This document shows positions 32,947 through 41,397 of a stretch of 64,000 nucleotides of DNA, in pieces (position 1 is the first letter of the stretch; each line of letters starts with the position of its first letter). The notes beneath the pieces are model-generated. The model was not told the origin of the DNA, searched no databases, and saw only the letters and a program-made list of their open reading frames with translations. The position numbers were made by a program, and so were the translations under genes. This DNA comes from Tetramitus jugosus (lineage: Eukaryota; Heterolobosea; Eutetramitea; Acrasida; Vahlkampfiidae). Location: assembly GCA_937625935.1 (NCBI GenBank), contig OW569371.1, positions 124,001-188,000 of the forward strand, written 5' to 3'.

Positions 32947-35523
32947 TTATTCAACACTCTGTGGGAACAGATAGTTCTTTGCTTTGATAAAATGAGGCAA
33001 CCGAACATACTCGCTGTTGATGTCTTCTCTGAGACAGAGCATGGCAGCTTCACGACACCAGTTATCTAGATCAGCCGGTGTCAAACCATTCAGCTCGCAG
33101 TTAATGATGGCTTCAAATGCCATCTTCTCATAATCCTCCAACTTGACTGGCGTATTTTTGAGCTTGCTCTGAACAATTTGTTGCCGCTCGAGGTGATTGG
33201 GTAATCGAAGTTCAATCTGTTGATCAAATCTTCCTGGACGCAGAATTGCAGAATCCAACATCTCCGGCTTGTTGGTTGCAGCCAACACGAGGACTTGAGA
33301 CGAGGAATGTGAATTCACGCCATCCATCTCAATCAGAAGAGTACTCAACATTTGATCAGCACCCTGCGATTCACTCGTGTCATTGCCTCTCGCACGTGCA
33401 ATTGCTTCAAATTGATCAAAGAATAGAACACAGGGGCTGCATGCTCTCGCTCGATTGAAGAGCTGAGAAATGGCACGAGAAGGAGCACCGACGACCTTTG
33501 ATATGATATCTGTGCATTGTACGGAAACAAAATTCGCCTTTGCTTCATTGGCAATCGCTCTCGCTAAACTCGTTTTGCCCGTACCGGCTGGACCTCTGAG
33601 TAAGACTCCACGAGGTGGTTTAATACCCATGGAATCATACTTTTCTCTGTGTGTGAGCGGATGTAGAATAGAGATGTGAATCTTTTGAACGATATCATCG
33701 ATACCCGCTAGATCAGCAAACTTTACGTCCGATGCTGAATTGGAGCTGAAGCCGAGTCGAGATGACATTGCCATCGATTGCTTCATTTCCTTGATGATAT
33801 TGAGATAAACATCTTTGCCAACAACACTATTGCGTCCCACATCACACAACTTTTTCAAATCAGCAGCAACATAACCATGCGTCTCATGTGCAATCCTTTG
33901 TTGAAATTCTTCATCATGAATAAATTGATTGTTCGTTAATGCATTGAAAATGTGCAATCGAACAACAGGAGAAGGCGTTTTCAATTCAATGTCGCACTCG
34001 AGTCTATCCACTCGAGTGAACGACGAATCGATCGCGTCAGAGTTGGACATGACAGCCACCAATCCCACTCTAATATCATTCTGTTTTGCGGCCAACTCCA
34101 TACAGTACAATAACTCTGTACCGACAAGCTTCTCTATCCTAGAACCAGATTGCACATCCAATAAATCTTCCAACACAATCACATGTATCGCCTGATTCGA
34201 CGTCTTCTTTCGCTGTAGAGCACTCATGAAAATATTGCGCAAACTCTTTTCGGATTCACCGACATTTGATTTGATCAACTCGTTCGTAATGATACGATAG
34301 GACACAATGTTTGGATGCTCGGTTTGAAATTTGTTAAGAATTCTCTTGACAAAATAAGATTTTCCCACACCGCATTCAGCACGCAATAAAACGCCACGAA
34401 ATCCACCCAATGTTTGACTCGAATCGCTGCCAAACATGTACTCGCAAAACTTTTTCACTTCATAATCATATCCAGGCACCACTCCACTCATCTTGTCAAT
34501 CGTATCACTCAATGAGTGCTGTTGTTTTTCGACAGCAGCATCTAAATGTTCCTTGTCGTTCGTTATCAATGACAAAATCGTTGTTTCATCCATTGTAAAC
34601 AACTCATTAGACTTTAACACTACTTTTTCACCATTTTCACATTTACTACTTGTCGTCTCATTATCATCAAGAACAACATCAACCTTCAAACGAAAGATTC
34701 GACCACAAAATTCATACTTTATCACTTCATTCTTCACAAAACACACTTGTTCCGCAATGACCCACCGCAAGAATCCCTTTAACATGATTTTCGATATTTT
34801 TTGAATCACTTCCACATCATCATCATCACCATCATCACTATCCTCCTTATTTGATAAAAGAACAAGCAAATTTGCTCGTTTCACTTTTTTCACATTGAAA
34901 AAACTCATTGCAGAACTCAGAAAGATGAGCAAGTTGACATGTGAATGAACTGTGGGAAATTTCAATTGTCCATCAAACGGTCTTCTTCTTTGTTGAACAT
35001 TGTTATTGCAACAACATTCATTGACTGCAGATTGTAATTGAATAGAGAGTGCACGATTGATTTGACACGTTTTTTTCGTCTTGTCAGCATCACTGCTTTG
35101 TTGTTCTTGTTGTTCTTGCTGATTGGATGATGATAATTCAATTTTGGCCCACACTTTTTTCTTGTGTATTTTTTTCATCATTTTCGACCACCATTCATCA
35201 TCATCACTCATCTGATTATCACTAAACAAGAAATCATGTGGTTCTTGTGCATCGATTGAAATTTGAATCCATTGACCAACGATTAAATGGTATTGAAGCA
35301 ACGTAATTGCATCAAAATAAATGATGGATTGTGATGTGAGTGCAGTTGTTGATTCATTGTGCATCATCATCATTGATGTGTGGCATGATTGATGATGAGA
35401 AATGAGAGAGGTGGATCGTTTGATGGCTCGAGGAGCTTTTTTGGTGGTGGTGGTGGTAGTGGTTGTGTCATTTGTTAAAGGTGTGCTGCTACTGCTGCGT
35501 TTTTTGTTGTTTGTCGCTTGCAT
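32947..35523 (-). CDS. Double AAA ATPase (CDC48/AFG2-like) with atypical catalytic residues
   Basis: Intronless, 858 residues. The N-terminal 350 residues are poorly conserved with Thr and Gln runs. D1 has a weak Walker A (AECGVGKS, 382-389) and a Walker B reading VIVLED instead of hydrophobic-DE. D2 is well conserved: FADLAGIDDIVQKI, HPLTHREKYDSMGIKPPRG, Walker A GPAGTGKT (644-651), sensor AATNKP, and the arginine-finger region LRPGRFDQQIEL. Its Walker B is VLFFDQ, so the catalytic Glu is Gln704, and the usual VGESE pore-loop segment reads VVGAPS. D2 should bind ATP, but hydrolysis is doubtful. Related families unfold proteins in ribosome maturation or peroxisome import; I cannot choose between them. 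Confidence 0.85.
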   Translation of the reverse strand: MQATNNKKRSSSSTPLTNDTTTTTTTTKKAPRAIKRSTSLISHHQSCHTSMMMMHNESTTALTSQSIIYFDAITLLQYHLIVGQWIQISIDAQEPHDFLFSDNQMSDDDEWWSKMMKKIHKKKVWAKIELSSSNQQEQQEQQSSDADKTKKTCQINRALSIQLQSAVNECCCNNNVQQRRRPFDGQLKFPTVHSHVNLLIFLSSAMSFFNVKKVKRANLLVLLSNKEDSDDGDDDDVEVIQKISKIMLKGFLRWVIAEQVCFVKNEVIKYEFCGRIFRLKVDVVLDDNETTSSKCENGEKVVLKSNELFTMDETTILSLITNDKEHLDAAVEKQQHSLSDTIDKMSGVVPGYDYEVKKFCEYMFGSDSSQTLGGFRGVLLRAECGVGKSYFVKRILNKFQTEHPNIVSYRIITNELIKSNVGESEKSLRNIFMSALQRKKTSNQAIHVIVLEDLLDVQSGSRIEKLVGTELLYCMELAAKQNDIRVGLVAVMSNSDAIDSSFTRVDRLECDIELKTPSPVVRLHIFNALTNNQFIHDEEFQQRIAHETHGYVAADLKKLCDVGRNSVVGKDVYLNIIKEMKQSMAMSSRLGFSSNSASDVKFADLAGIDDIVQKIHISILHPLTHREKYDSMGIKPPRGVLLRGPAGTGKTSLARAIANEAKANFVSVQCTDIISKVVGAPSRAISQLFNRARACSPCVLFFDQFEAIARARGNDTSESQGADQMLSTLLIEMDGVNSHSSSQVLVLAATNKPEMLDSAILRPGRFDQQIELRLPNHLERQQIVQSKLKNTPVKLEDYEKMAFEAIINCELNGLTPADLDNWCREAAMLCLREDINSEYVRLPHFIKAKNYLFPQSVE

Positions 35524-35689
35524 GTTGTGGTTGCTTTTTTTGCTGTTTCTTTGTTCGCGTGAATGGTTGAAGTTTCAACAACTAAAAGAATATTGTTCCG
35601 ACTTGACAAAATTGGTTGTATTTGAGGATTGGTAAACAAATGGGTGATGCAAGCAATGGGGTGGGGTGGAAAATGGAAAATGAAAGAGA

Positions 35690-38497
35690 TTAGTAGAGGG
35701 TGAGAGAACTTGTGTTCCGACCCAGCTTCTCCAGTTTTTTCTTGACTAACTTGATATCTTTGATGTCTATTCGATCAAGTATGCCCTGTACCTTGTCATG
35801 TATCTTTGGATATTTGCTGTTGTATGGGTGCTTTGAATAGGCAATTTGAGAATATTTGACAAGAAATTCCTCGAATTGATCGTATGTTAGTTCATCTGGA
35901 GATAGTGCAGAAGCACATGACCGTAAAATTCGAAAGATATCCTTTTTAGATGCCAGCTTGGGCACAAGGTTGAAGTCTGAAGCAAAGAAGAAGAGTTCGT
36001 TGCAGTTCATGTGAGTTCCATGCATAGTCTTACTAACAAAACTCTCGATCGAACTATAAACCAAGAATATCTTCTGCAAATTTTGTCTATGTTTGGCGAG
36101 AACCGATTGCATAGTTTCATCCTCCATGTCTATAGATCCAAATATATCGGCGACTTTCTTTGCAAATGGGAGAATATGAGAAACGAGTAGTTGGATTAAT
36201 GCGTTGCTGAAAGGTTCTTCTGAGAAACACCTCTTGGCTAGTTCTTTCAAGGTTTCAAAGAAGGAGTCGAAATCCATTCTTTGTTGCGCCGGTTTCAGTT
36301 GAGCAGCACTATTTGTCTTCAATTGCTTTTTCTGTTTCTTCTTTGCGGCTGTTGTGAGAATTTTGAGGTACATTAAATCGACCTCTTCAGGCTTAATTCC
36401 ATATCGGCTAACTTTGATATCTTTCACGAACATTTTAAACTTTGCAGAACTCAAGTAATCCAGGTTCATCTTGTTGCCGTAAGAACAATAATACATAAAA
36501 ATTCTGTGCAACTCATCCTTTAGCAATAGTTCGTCCCTCAACAGTGCTTCGTATTTTGACCTATCAACTGAGGGTAAGGGTTCAATTGGTAGAGTTGCTT
36601 TCTTGGCACTGGTTGGTGTTCTCCGAGTGGAACTCCTGGAAGGTGTTCTCGACCGGACTGGCTTTTTCGTTTCAGTTTTTTGTTGAGATGGTACATCGAG
36701 CTTAAGGGTTTCCTCAGTAGTAGATTTGAGTGGAGTATTACTAGCTTGGTGGTCTTCTGGTGGTGACAACAGACTCATTTCCAATTCATTGAAATCTTTC
36801 ACAACCCTTCTGATTTCAGGCGACACTTCAGGGGACTTACTCCACTTCAACGATCTGACTGGGGGGATAGGTTTTGTGATAGATTCGGTTTTGATCTCTT
36901 TCATATCCAAGTGGAACAGATCAAACAATTGAGATTCTTTGTCCTTGCCACCAAACAAAATCATTCTATTGTCCCCTATTGAATCAAAGAAATGAAGGAA
37001 ACGACCTGAAGGTTCCTCTCCTTCTATGATAACAGGTATCCACAAGTTGAACTGTATGTGATAGGCATGTACGTCAGAGAATACGGTCGAAGAATTTCGT
37101 CCTCCATAAACAATGAGGTAATCTCCTTGTTTGGTCATTTGATGAAATGCTCGTGCTCTAGGTGCACCTATACTTGAAAAAACTCTCCAAGTTTGAGTTT
37201 CTAAGTTAAAGCCATACATGTCATTTAGATAGTTTCCTTTCATGTCCAACCCTCCAAATACAACAATTTCTTGAGATGAAGAAAGAACGCTAGTGTGTGC
37301 ATACCTCGGAGTTGGACTCAATCCAAAGGATTGACATTGATCCCATTGGTAGGTATTTAAGTCCAACTTGAAGATGCTATTGCTGAGTTCTCCACTTTCA
37401 GTTCTACCTCCGAATAAATAAACGTTATTCTCTTTTGCTACACAAGTAAAGAATTCTCTCGCTTGAGGTAAGAACTCTCCCGAGCATGTCACTGACGACC
37501 AAGTCATATTGGCCGAGAAATTGAGAATACTCAATTCTAGTATCGAGTGATAATTGTGGGAAGATTCGAGTTTGAGGCAAGATATGGGTATGAACCCCAT
37601 ATCCCCATCGAGGGTAGTCACGTTCACCCAAACAGAATCATCCTGAATCTCATCCATGTCCACTATGACCTTTTGACCCTTCTTCACACATAGTTTACTC
37701 GGATCCTTTGATTCGTAAGATACGGTAACACTAGCAGAACTACCGTGCTCTGATGCAGGCCACAATACAAGAAGCCTTTCCGAATCCTCGCTCGGTATCG
37801 CCATGTAAAATGGAGCTTCTTCTGGACCTCTTCCATTCAACTTTGCTCCACTCCATTGTAATGTCGTAGTGTCACATATATACAATTGACTATTAGACCG
37901 ATTGGAACCCCCAAGAACAAGCATATCTTGTCCTATTGTCGTCACTGCTTTTGATCTCCAAGAGCTTCCCTTTGCTTTTATTCCTGACCTCCACGTCACA
38001 ATAATTTTTTCTACAGGACATGATTTACCTTCTTCAGCTTCATTGTCTGAAAACTCGCTGCTCGTTATCCCTTGCATAAAATCATTAAGATAGTTGTTGT
38101 TATCCTCTCCCAGTTCTCTTCGATTCAACTTTGTGTTCAAATTTTTATCTTTCCGATCAAATGGTCTTAATTCATAATCATTTTCTTCCTCGTATTCATC
38201 ACTCTCTCCTAGCTCATCCAAATCCAACAAATAGTTTCTCAGCTTAAAATTGTGATGAACTTTGAGAGGCGATTTTGTGACATTGTCGTTGTGGTTCGTG
38301 GTTGGATGAGGTTTTGATATCCTAGAATGTACTCTCACAGGAGAAGGGGATCTCTTCAACATCAAATCGGCTGAAGATATAGGTTCAGCAACTCTGACTC
38401 CTCTTGGAGAAGAGTCAACCGCGATTTCTTTCCAGTTGTAAGGAGATTGAGGGCTATTGCTCATCAGAGCCGACTTTGACGAGAAACTGGTGTACAT
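35690..38497 (-). CDS. Kelch-repeat protein with nested SH3-like domain and EF-hand/TPPP-like tail
   Basis: Intronless, 935 residues. The first 160 residues are disordered. A kelch blade near 180-230 (DMLVLGGSNRSNSQLYICDT) is followed at about 255-311 by an SH3-like fold (VKKGQKVIVDMDEI, DSVWVNV, DMGFIPISCLKLE). Kelch blades resume at about 345-535 (NNVYLFGGRTESGE; QEIVVFGGLDMKGNYLNDMY; DYLIVYGGRNSS). After a Ser/Thr/Arg linker, residues 648-780 resemble the p25-alpha/TPPP core (FMYYCSYG, SSAKFKMFVKDI, MDFDSFFETLKELA). A related segment recurs at the C-terminus. TPPP-type domains bind tubulin, so a cytoskeletal or flagellar role is plausible but inferred. Confidence 0.75.
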   Translation of the reverse strand: MYTSFSSKSALMSNSPQSPYNWKEIAVDSSPRGVRVAEPISSADLMLKRSPSPVRVHSRISKPHPTTNHNDNVTKSPLKVHHNFKLRNYLLDLDELGESDEYEEENDYELRPFDRKDKNLNTKLNRRELGEDNNNYLNDFMQGITSSEFSDNEAEEGKSCPVEKIIVTWRSGIKAKGSSWRSKAVTTIGQDMLVLGGSNRSNSQLYICDTTTLQWSGAKLNGRGPEEAPFYMAIPSEDSERLLVLWPASEHGSSASVTVSYESKDPSKLCVKKGQKVIVDMDEIQDDSVWVNVTTLDGDMGFIPISCLKLESSHNYHSILELSILNFSANMTWSSVTCSGEFLPQAREFFTCVAKENNVYLFGGRTESGELSNSIFKLDLNTYQWDQCQSFGLSPTPRYAHTSVLSSSQEIVVFGGLDMKGNYLNDMYGFNLETQTWRVFSSIGAPRARAFHQMTKQGDYLIVYGGRNSSTVFSDVHAYHIQFNLWIPVIIEGEEPSGRFLHFFDSIGDNRMILFGGKDKESQLFDLFHLDMKEIKTESITKPIPPVRSLKWSKSPEVSPEIRRVVKDFNELEMSLLSPPEDHQASNTPLKSTTEETLKLDVPSQQKTETKKPVRSRTPSRSSTRRTPTSAKKATLPIEPLPSVDRSKYEALLRDELLLKDELHRIFMYYCSYGNKMNLDYLSSAKFKMFVKDIKVSRYGIKPEEVDLMYLKILTTAAKKKQKKQLKTNSAAQLKPAQQRMDFDSFFETLKELAKRCFSEEPFSNALIQLLVSHILPFAKKVADIFGSIDMEDETMQSVLAKHRQNLQKIFLVYSSIESFVSKTMHGTHMNCNELFFFASDFNLVPKLASKKDIFRILRSCASALSPDELTYDQFEEFLVKYSQIAYSKHPYNSKYPKIHDKVQGILDRIDIKDIKLVKKKLEKLGRNTSSLTLY

Positions 38498-38917
38498 ATG
38501 CGCCTCTCAACTAACGATAAGAGAGTTCTCGCTCTGAGATGATAATAGTTTGTAGCAGCTCTAACGGTTTCGATCGCGGGAAACACTCTTTTTTTCAAGA
38601 TCGGAAAAACTAAAATTTCACACATGCAGAAACCATATCATCTTTCGATAAAATTGATACTTGACTTCAGATAGACTTAACCTCAATGAATAAACAAAAT
38701 AAGTCTTTAGGATGGTCGCCACGGTCGGAGTGCGGATACTCTTCGGAGGATAACGACACACTTCAATAAATTGGAACACTAACCTGTCAAGGACCTAGAC
38801 ATTCAGCTTAACTGCCACTCACTTCATCCACAGATGTGTGCGGTAACCTATCGCTGGCATAGTTTTACTTTTCGGAAAACATTGGTCACTAACAAACCTT
38901 ACAAACGAGAAAATTTA
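38498..38917. other. Intergenic region between kelch and ELP5 genes
   Basis: 420 bases holding the kelch gene upstream region and the ELP5 3' flank. No RNA gene or repeat is recognised. Confidence 0.5.
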
Positions 38918-40045
38918 TTAAATATCCAAGTCAGCATCTGGATCATCACTGTCATACTCATCGTCATCCGAATCAGAATCAACAATAATGAAACCCTTAT
39001 TCTGTTGTGGGACTGTACTCTTCTGTTGTTGATTGTGCAGTGCCAATCCTTCTGCCACATATGGCAAAACCACTCTTTCTCTGTCCTCTTGTTCCTTCCT
39101 TGACAAATCCACCTTGAAAGGTAACTGTCTCTGAATATCCTTCTTGTCTTGTGGTCGATCTGTAATCTTGATTTTTGACATGCCGCTCGAGATACCACCA
39201 CCATCAACCTTCTTTGTCGCATCAGCACTACCACCACCACCAACAACCACATTAGCAGAGGATGAAGAAGACACTGCTTCTCCATTTGCATTTGCACTTC
39301 TCTTCTTTCTCTTTGATATAAATGGATGCTTCACATGTGAAATGACACAATCATCCTCACTCATCACTCGATAAAACTCCTCATGTGCCAACAACTTGCT
39401 CCTCGTTCTCATACTCATCAATTCGCACTTGAAATCAAACTGCTTCAAATCCAACACCTTCTCCTCCTCATGATCACCCTCGCCAAAGAAATAACTCCGC
39501 TTGCTCGTGTCCACATCATTTGAATCTTGAATTTCAATGATACCTTGAGCTTTCATCCTCAAAAAATTGACTTGATCATCGTAGAGACCACCAGCACCCG
39601 AATCAAGCGTATCACTATGAATGATACCAATGACAGAGTCAACATTTGAACCATGATTCAACAATTCGTTCAATAATTGTTCCATAAAGAGACTCGTCGC
39701 AGAGAAACCAAACTGAAAAACAAGTAAGCTCCAACTGTCGACAATCACAATGCACGGAATATCATCGCGCTCTTTTTTTGCCGCCAAAAATGAAAAAATG
39801 GCGGTTGAAAGTTCCGACATGGTTTTCATGTGAGTGGTGTGAACGAGTGTGAGAAGAGAGCGATGCTTGGTGTAGACACTGGATTTGCGAGTGTTGTTGG
39901 TGATGCATAGGAAGCGATGAGTGGTTTGATGAGCGTTGAATACCTTGTGGAGTAAGAAGGGTGTGTAGTTTTTGCTGTTGCGATCATCAATGATCACAGT
40001 GTAGGGATAGTGTGATGTGTTGTGCAGAATTTGTTGCAAAATCAT
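38918..40045 (-). CDS. ELP5: Elongator complex subunit ELP5 (IKI1)
   Basis: Elongator modifies wobble uridines in tRNAs; ELP4-5-6 form its RecA-like ring. From the ATG at 40043-40045 the protein is 375 residues. A start at 40126 would sit 12 bases from the upstream stop and adds only Lys/Asn-rich sequence. The RecA-like part shows IPCIVIVDSWSLLVFQFG and VDSVIGIIHSDT and lacks a P-loop, as usual for ELP5. The C-terminal signature is strong: LPFKVDLSRKEQEDRERVVL, then a tail ending in DSDDPDADLDI. A Ser/Gly-rich insert separates the two parts. It is in a tight tandem run with the phosphoesterase and RecQ genes. Confidence 0.88.
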   Translation of the reverse strand: MILQQILHNTSHYPYTVIIDDRNSKNYTPFLLHKVFNAHQTTHRFLCITNNTRKSSVYTKHRSLLTLVHTTHMKTMSELSTAIFSFLAAKKERDDIPCIVIVDSWSLLVFQFGFSATSLFMEQLLNELLNHGSNVDSVIGIIHSDTLDSGAGGLYDDQVNFLRMKAQGIIEIQDSNDVDTSKRSYFFGEGDHEEEKVLDLKQFDFKCELMSMRTRSKLLAHEEFYRVMSEDDCVISHVKHPFISKRKKRSANANGEAVSSSSSANVVVGGGGSADATKKVDGGGISSGMSKIKITDRPQDKKDIQRQLPFKVDLSRKEQEDRERVVLPYVAEGLALHNQQQKSTVPQQNKGFIIVDSDSDDDEYDSDDPDADLDI

Positions 40046-40137
40046 CTTTTTGTTGTTGTTGGTTGTTGTTTTTTGGTTGGGAAGAAAATTTTTTATGTTT
40101 TTTGGGGTTCGTTTGTGGAGAGGCACAGCAGCGCTTT

Positions 40138-41313
40138 TTATACAATGAATCGTTCTGCTTGTACACTGTAGTTGCTTGTTGTTGGACGAGTCTGCTGAGG
40201 ATCATTTTCATTTTCTCCACAGTCATCATCACCGTCATTATTGGTGTCTGTGATGGGCGTAATTTCAATTGAAATGAGAGCCAAGCCTGAACGAGATGGA
40301 TAATTTCCTGTGCCACAGCTCAGCGTTCGACCAATTGTCTGCTGGAATTGGCCTTGATTCATGTCAACTGATTCATGAATGTGGCCATGGAGAGTCAACA
40401 GTGGACCCCGTTCTTTGATCAACTGATAAATGGCTTTGGATCCCACGTGCAAATGGTGCTTTGTTTCATCCAAGCACGTGTTAAAGGGTGGTGAATGAGT
40501 CATCCATATCATTCTACGATACACACTATCGAGCTCTTCCACTGTCAACTCCTCTTCTGGGTCTCTGTCGTGCTGTTCTTGCTGTACCTTTTCAAATTCA
40601 GTCAACACTTGTTTCATGTGTGTTTCAATTGAATAGGCATGAACAAACGACTTGTTCTGATAGGGAAATGCGATCGGATAGACACCTTTTCCATACTTTA
40701 ATGTTTGTTCCAGTAAACGAGTGCTCTTCTGTCCTGCCTTCTTCAAGTCATCCAAGTTCACTTGATCTGTGCGGTTTAACAATAATTGCCAATGAAATTG
40801 TTCATTAGATTCAAAGGAACTCACTCCGCGATACGTGTGTGAATTTTCTGCCAAAATGGAAGCATTCCGTAGCTCTTCATCCGTCATCTCACTCATATCG
40901 AAGCGTTCAAAATCCTTGAGATTGTGCGGCGAGAATGGTACTCCAGAATAGGCCAATAAGAACAAATCAGTGTTCGGTAGTCGTATCACTTGAGAGTTGA
41001 GCAAAATTACGTTCGTTCCAATGCACGCTTGCATCAATTCATAAAGGTTGGCATAAAAATCTGCATTTCCCATCGAAATGAACACCTTGTTCTCAAATTG
41101 TTGCAGTATGGGCAAGACCTCATTGGTAAAGTATGTTTTCTGTGCTTGAACCGACTTTACAGGTTTGAAAATGTTGGTCGTTTGTCGCGACTTTAGAAAC
41201 AAATCGCCATTCACCAACAGGTAATCGGCCTTCTTTTCATTCGCGTATTGAACTAATTTTCGGTATTGCTTCAAGTTTCCATGCAGATCAGAGGAATGAA
41301 CGATGCGTACCAT
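40138..41313 (-). CDS. Calcineurin-like metallophosphoesterase
   Basis: 391 residues from the ATG at 41311-41313; an in-frame ATG at 41328 adds 5. The metal-binding motifs are in order: VHSSDLHG (DxH), LVNGDLF (GD), SMGNADF (GN, with Ala where GNHD proteins have His), WMTHSPP and LHGHIHESVD (GHxH). Substituting Ala for the catalytic His of GNHD may weaken or change activity. There is no signal peptide, so it is probably cytosolic. The substrate cannot be predicted. It lies 92 bases upstream of ELP5 and 84 bases downstream of RecQ, all on the minus strand. Confidence 0.88.
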   Translation of the reverse strand: MVRIVHSSDLHGNLKQYRKLVQYANEKKADYLLVNGDLFLKSRQTTNIFKPVKSVQAQKTYFTNEVLPILQQFENKVFISMGNADFYANLYELMQACIGTNVILLNSQVIRLPNTDLFLLAYSGVPFSPHNLKDFERFDMSEMTDEELRNASILAENSHTYRGVSSFESNEQFHWQLLLNRTDQVNLDDLKKAGQKSTRLLEQTLKYGKGVYPIAFPYQNKSFVHAYSIETHMKQVLTEFEKVQQEQHDRDPEEELTVEELDSVYRRMIWMTHSPPFNTCLDETKHHLHVGSKAIYQLIKERGPLLTLHGHIHESVDMNQGQFQQTIGRTLSCGTGNYPSRSGLALISIEITPITDTNNDGDDDCGENENDPQQTRPTTSNYSVQAERFIV

Positions 41314-41397
41314 TATGCTGCTGATCACTTGGTTTTTTTTCGGGTATTCGTTTGTGCAAGTTCTGTCTGTTGTCTGTTCTGGTTCATGAAGTGAAAT

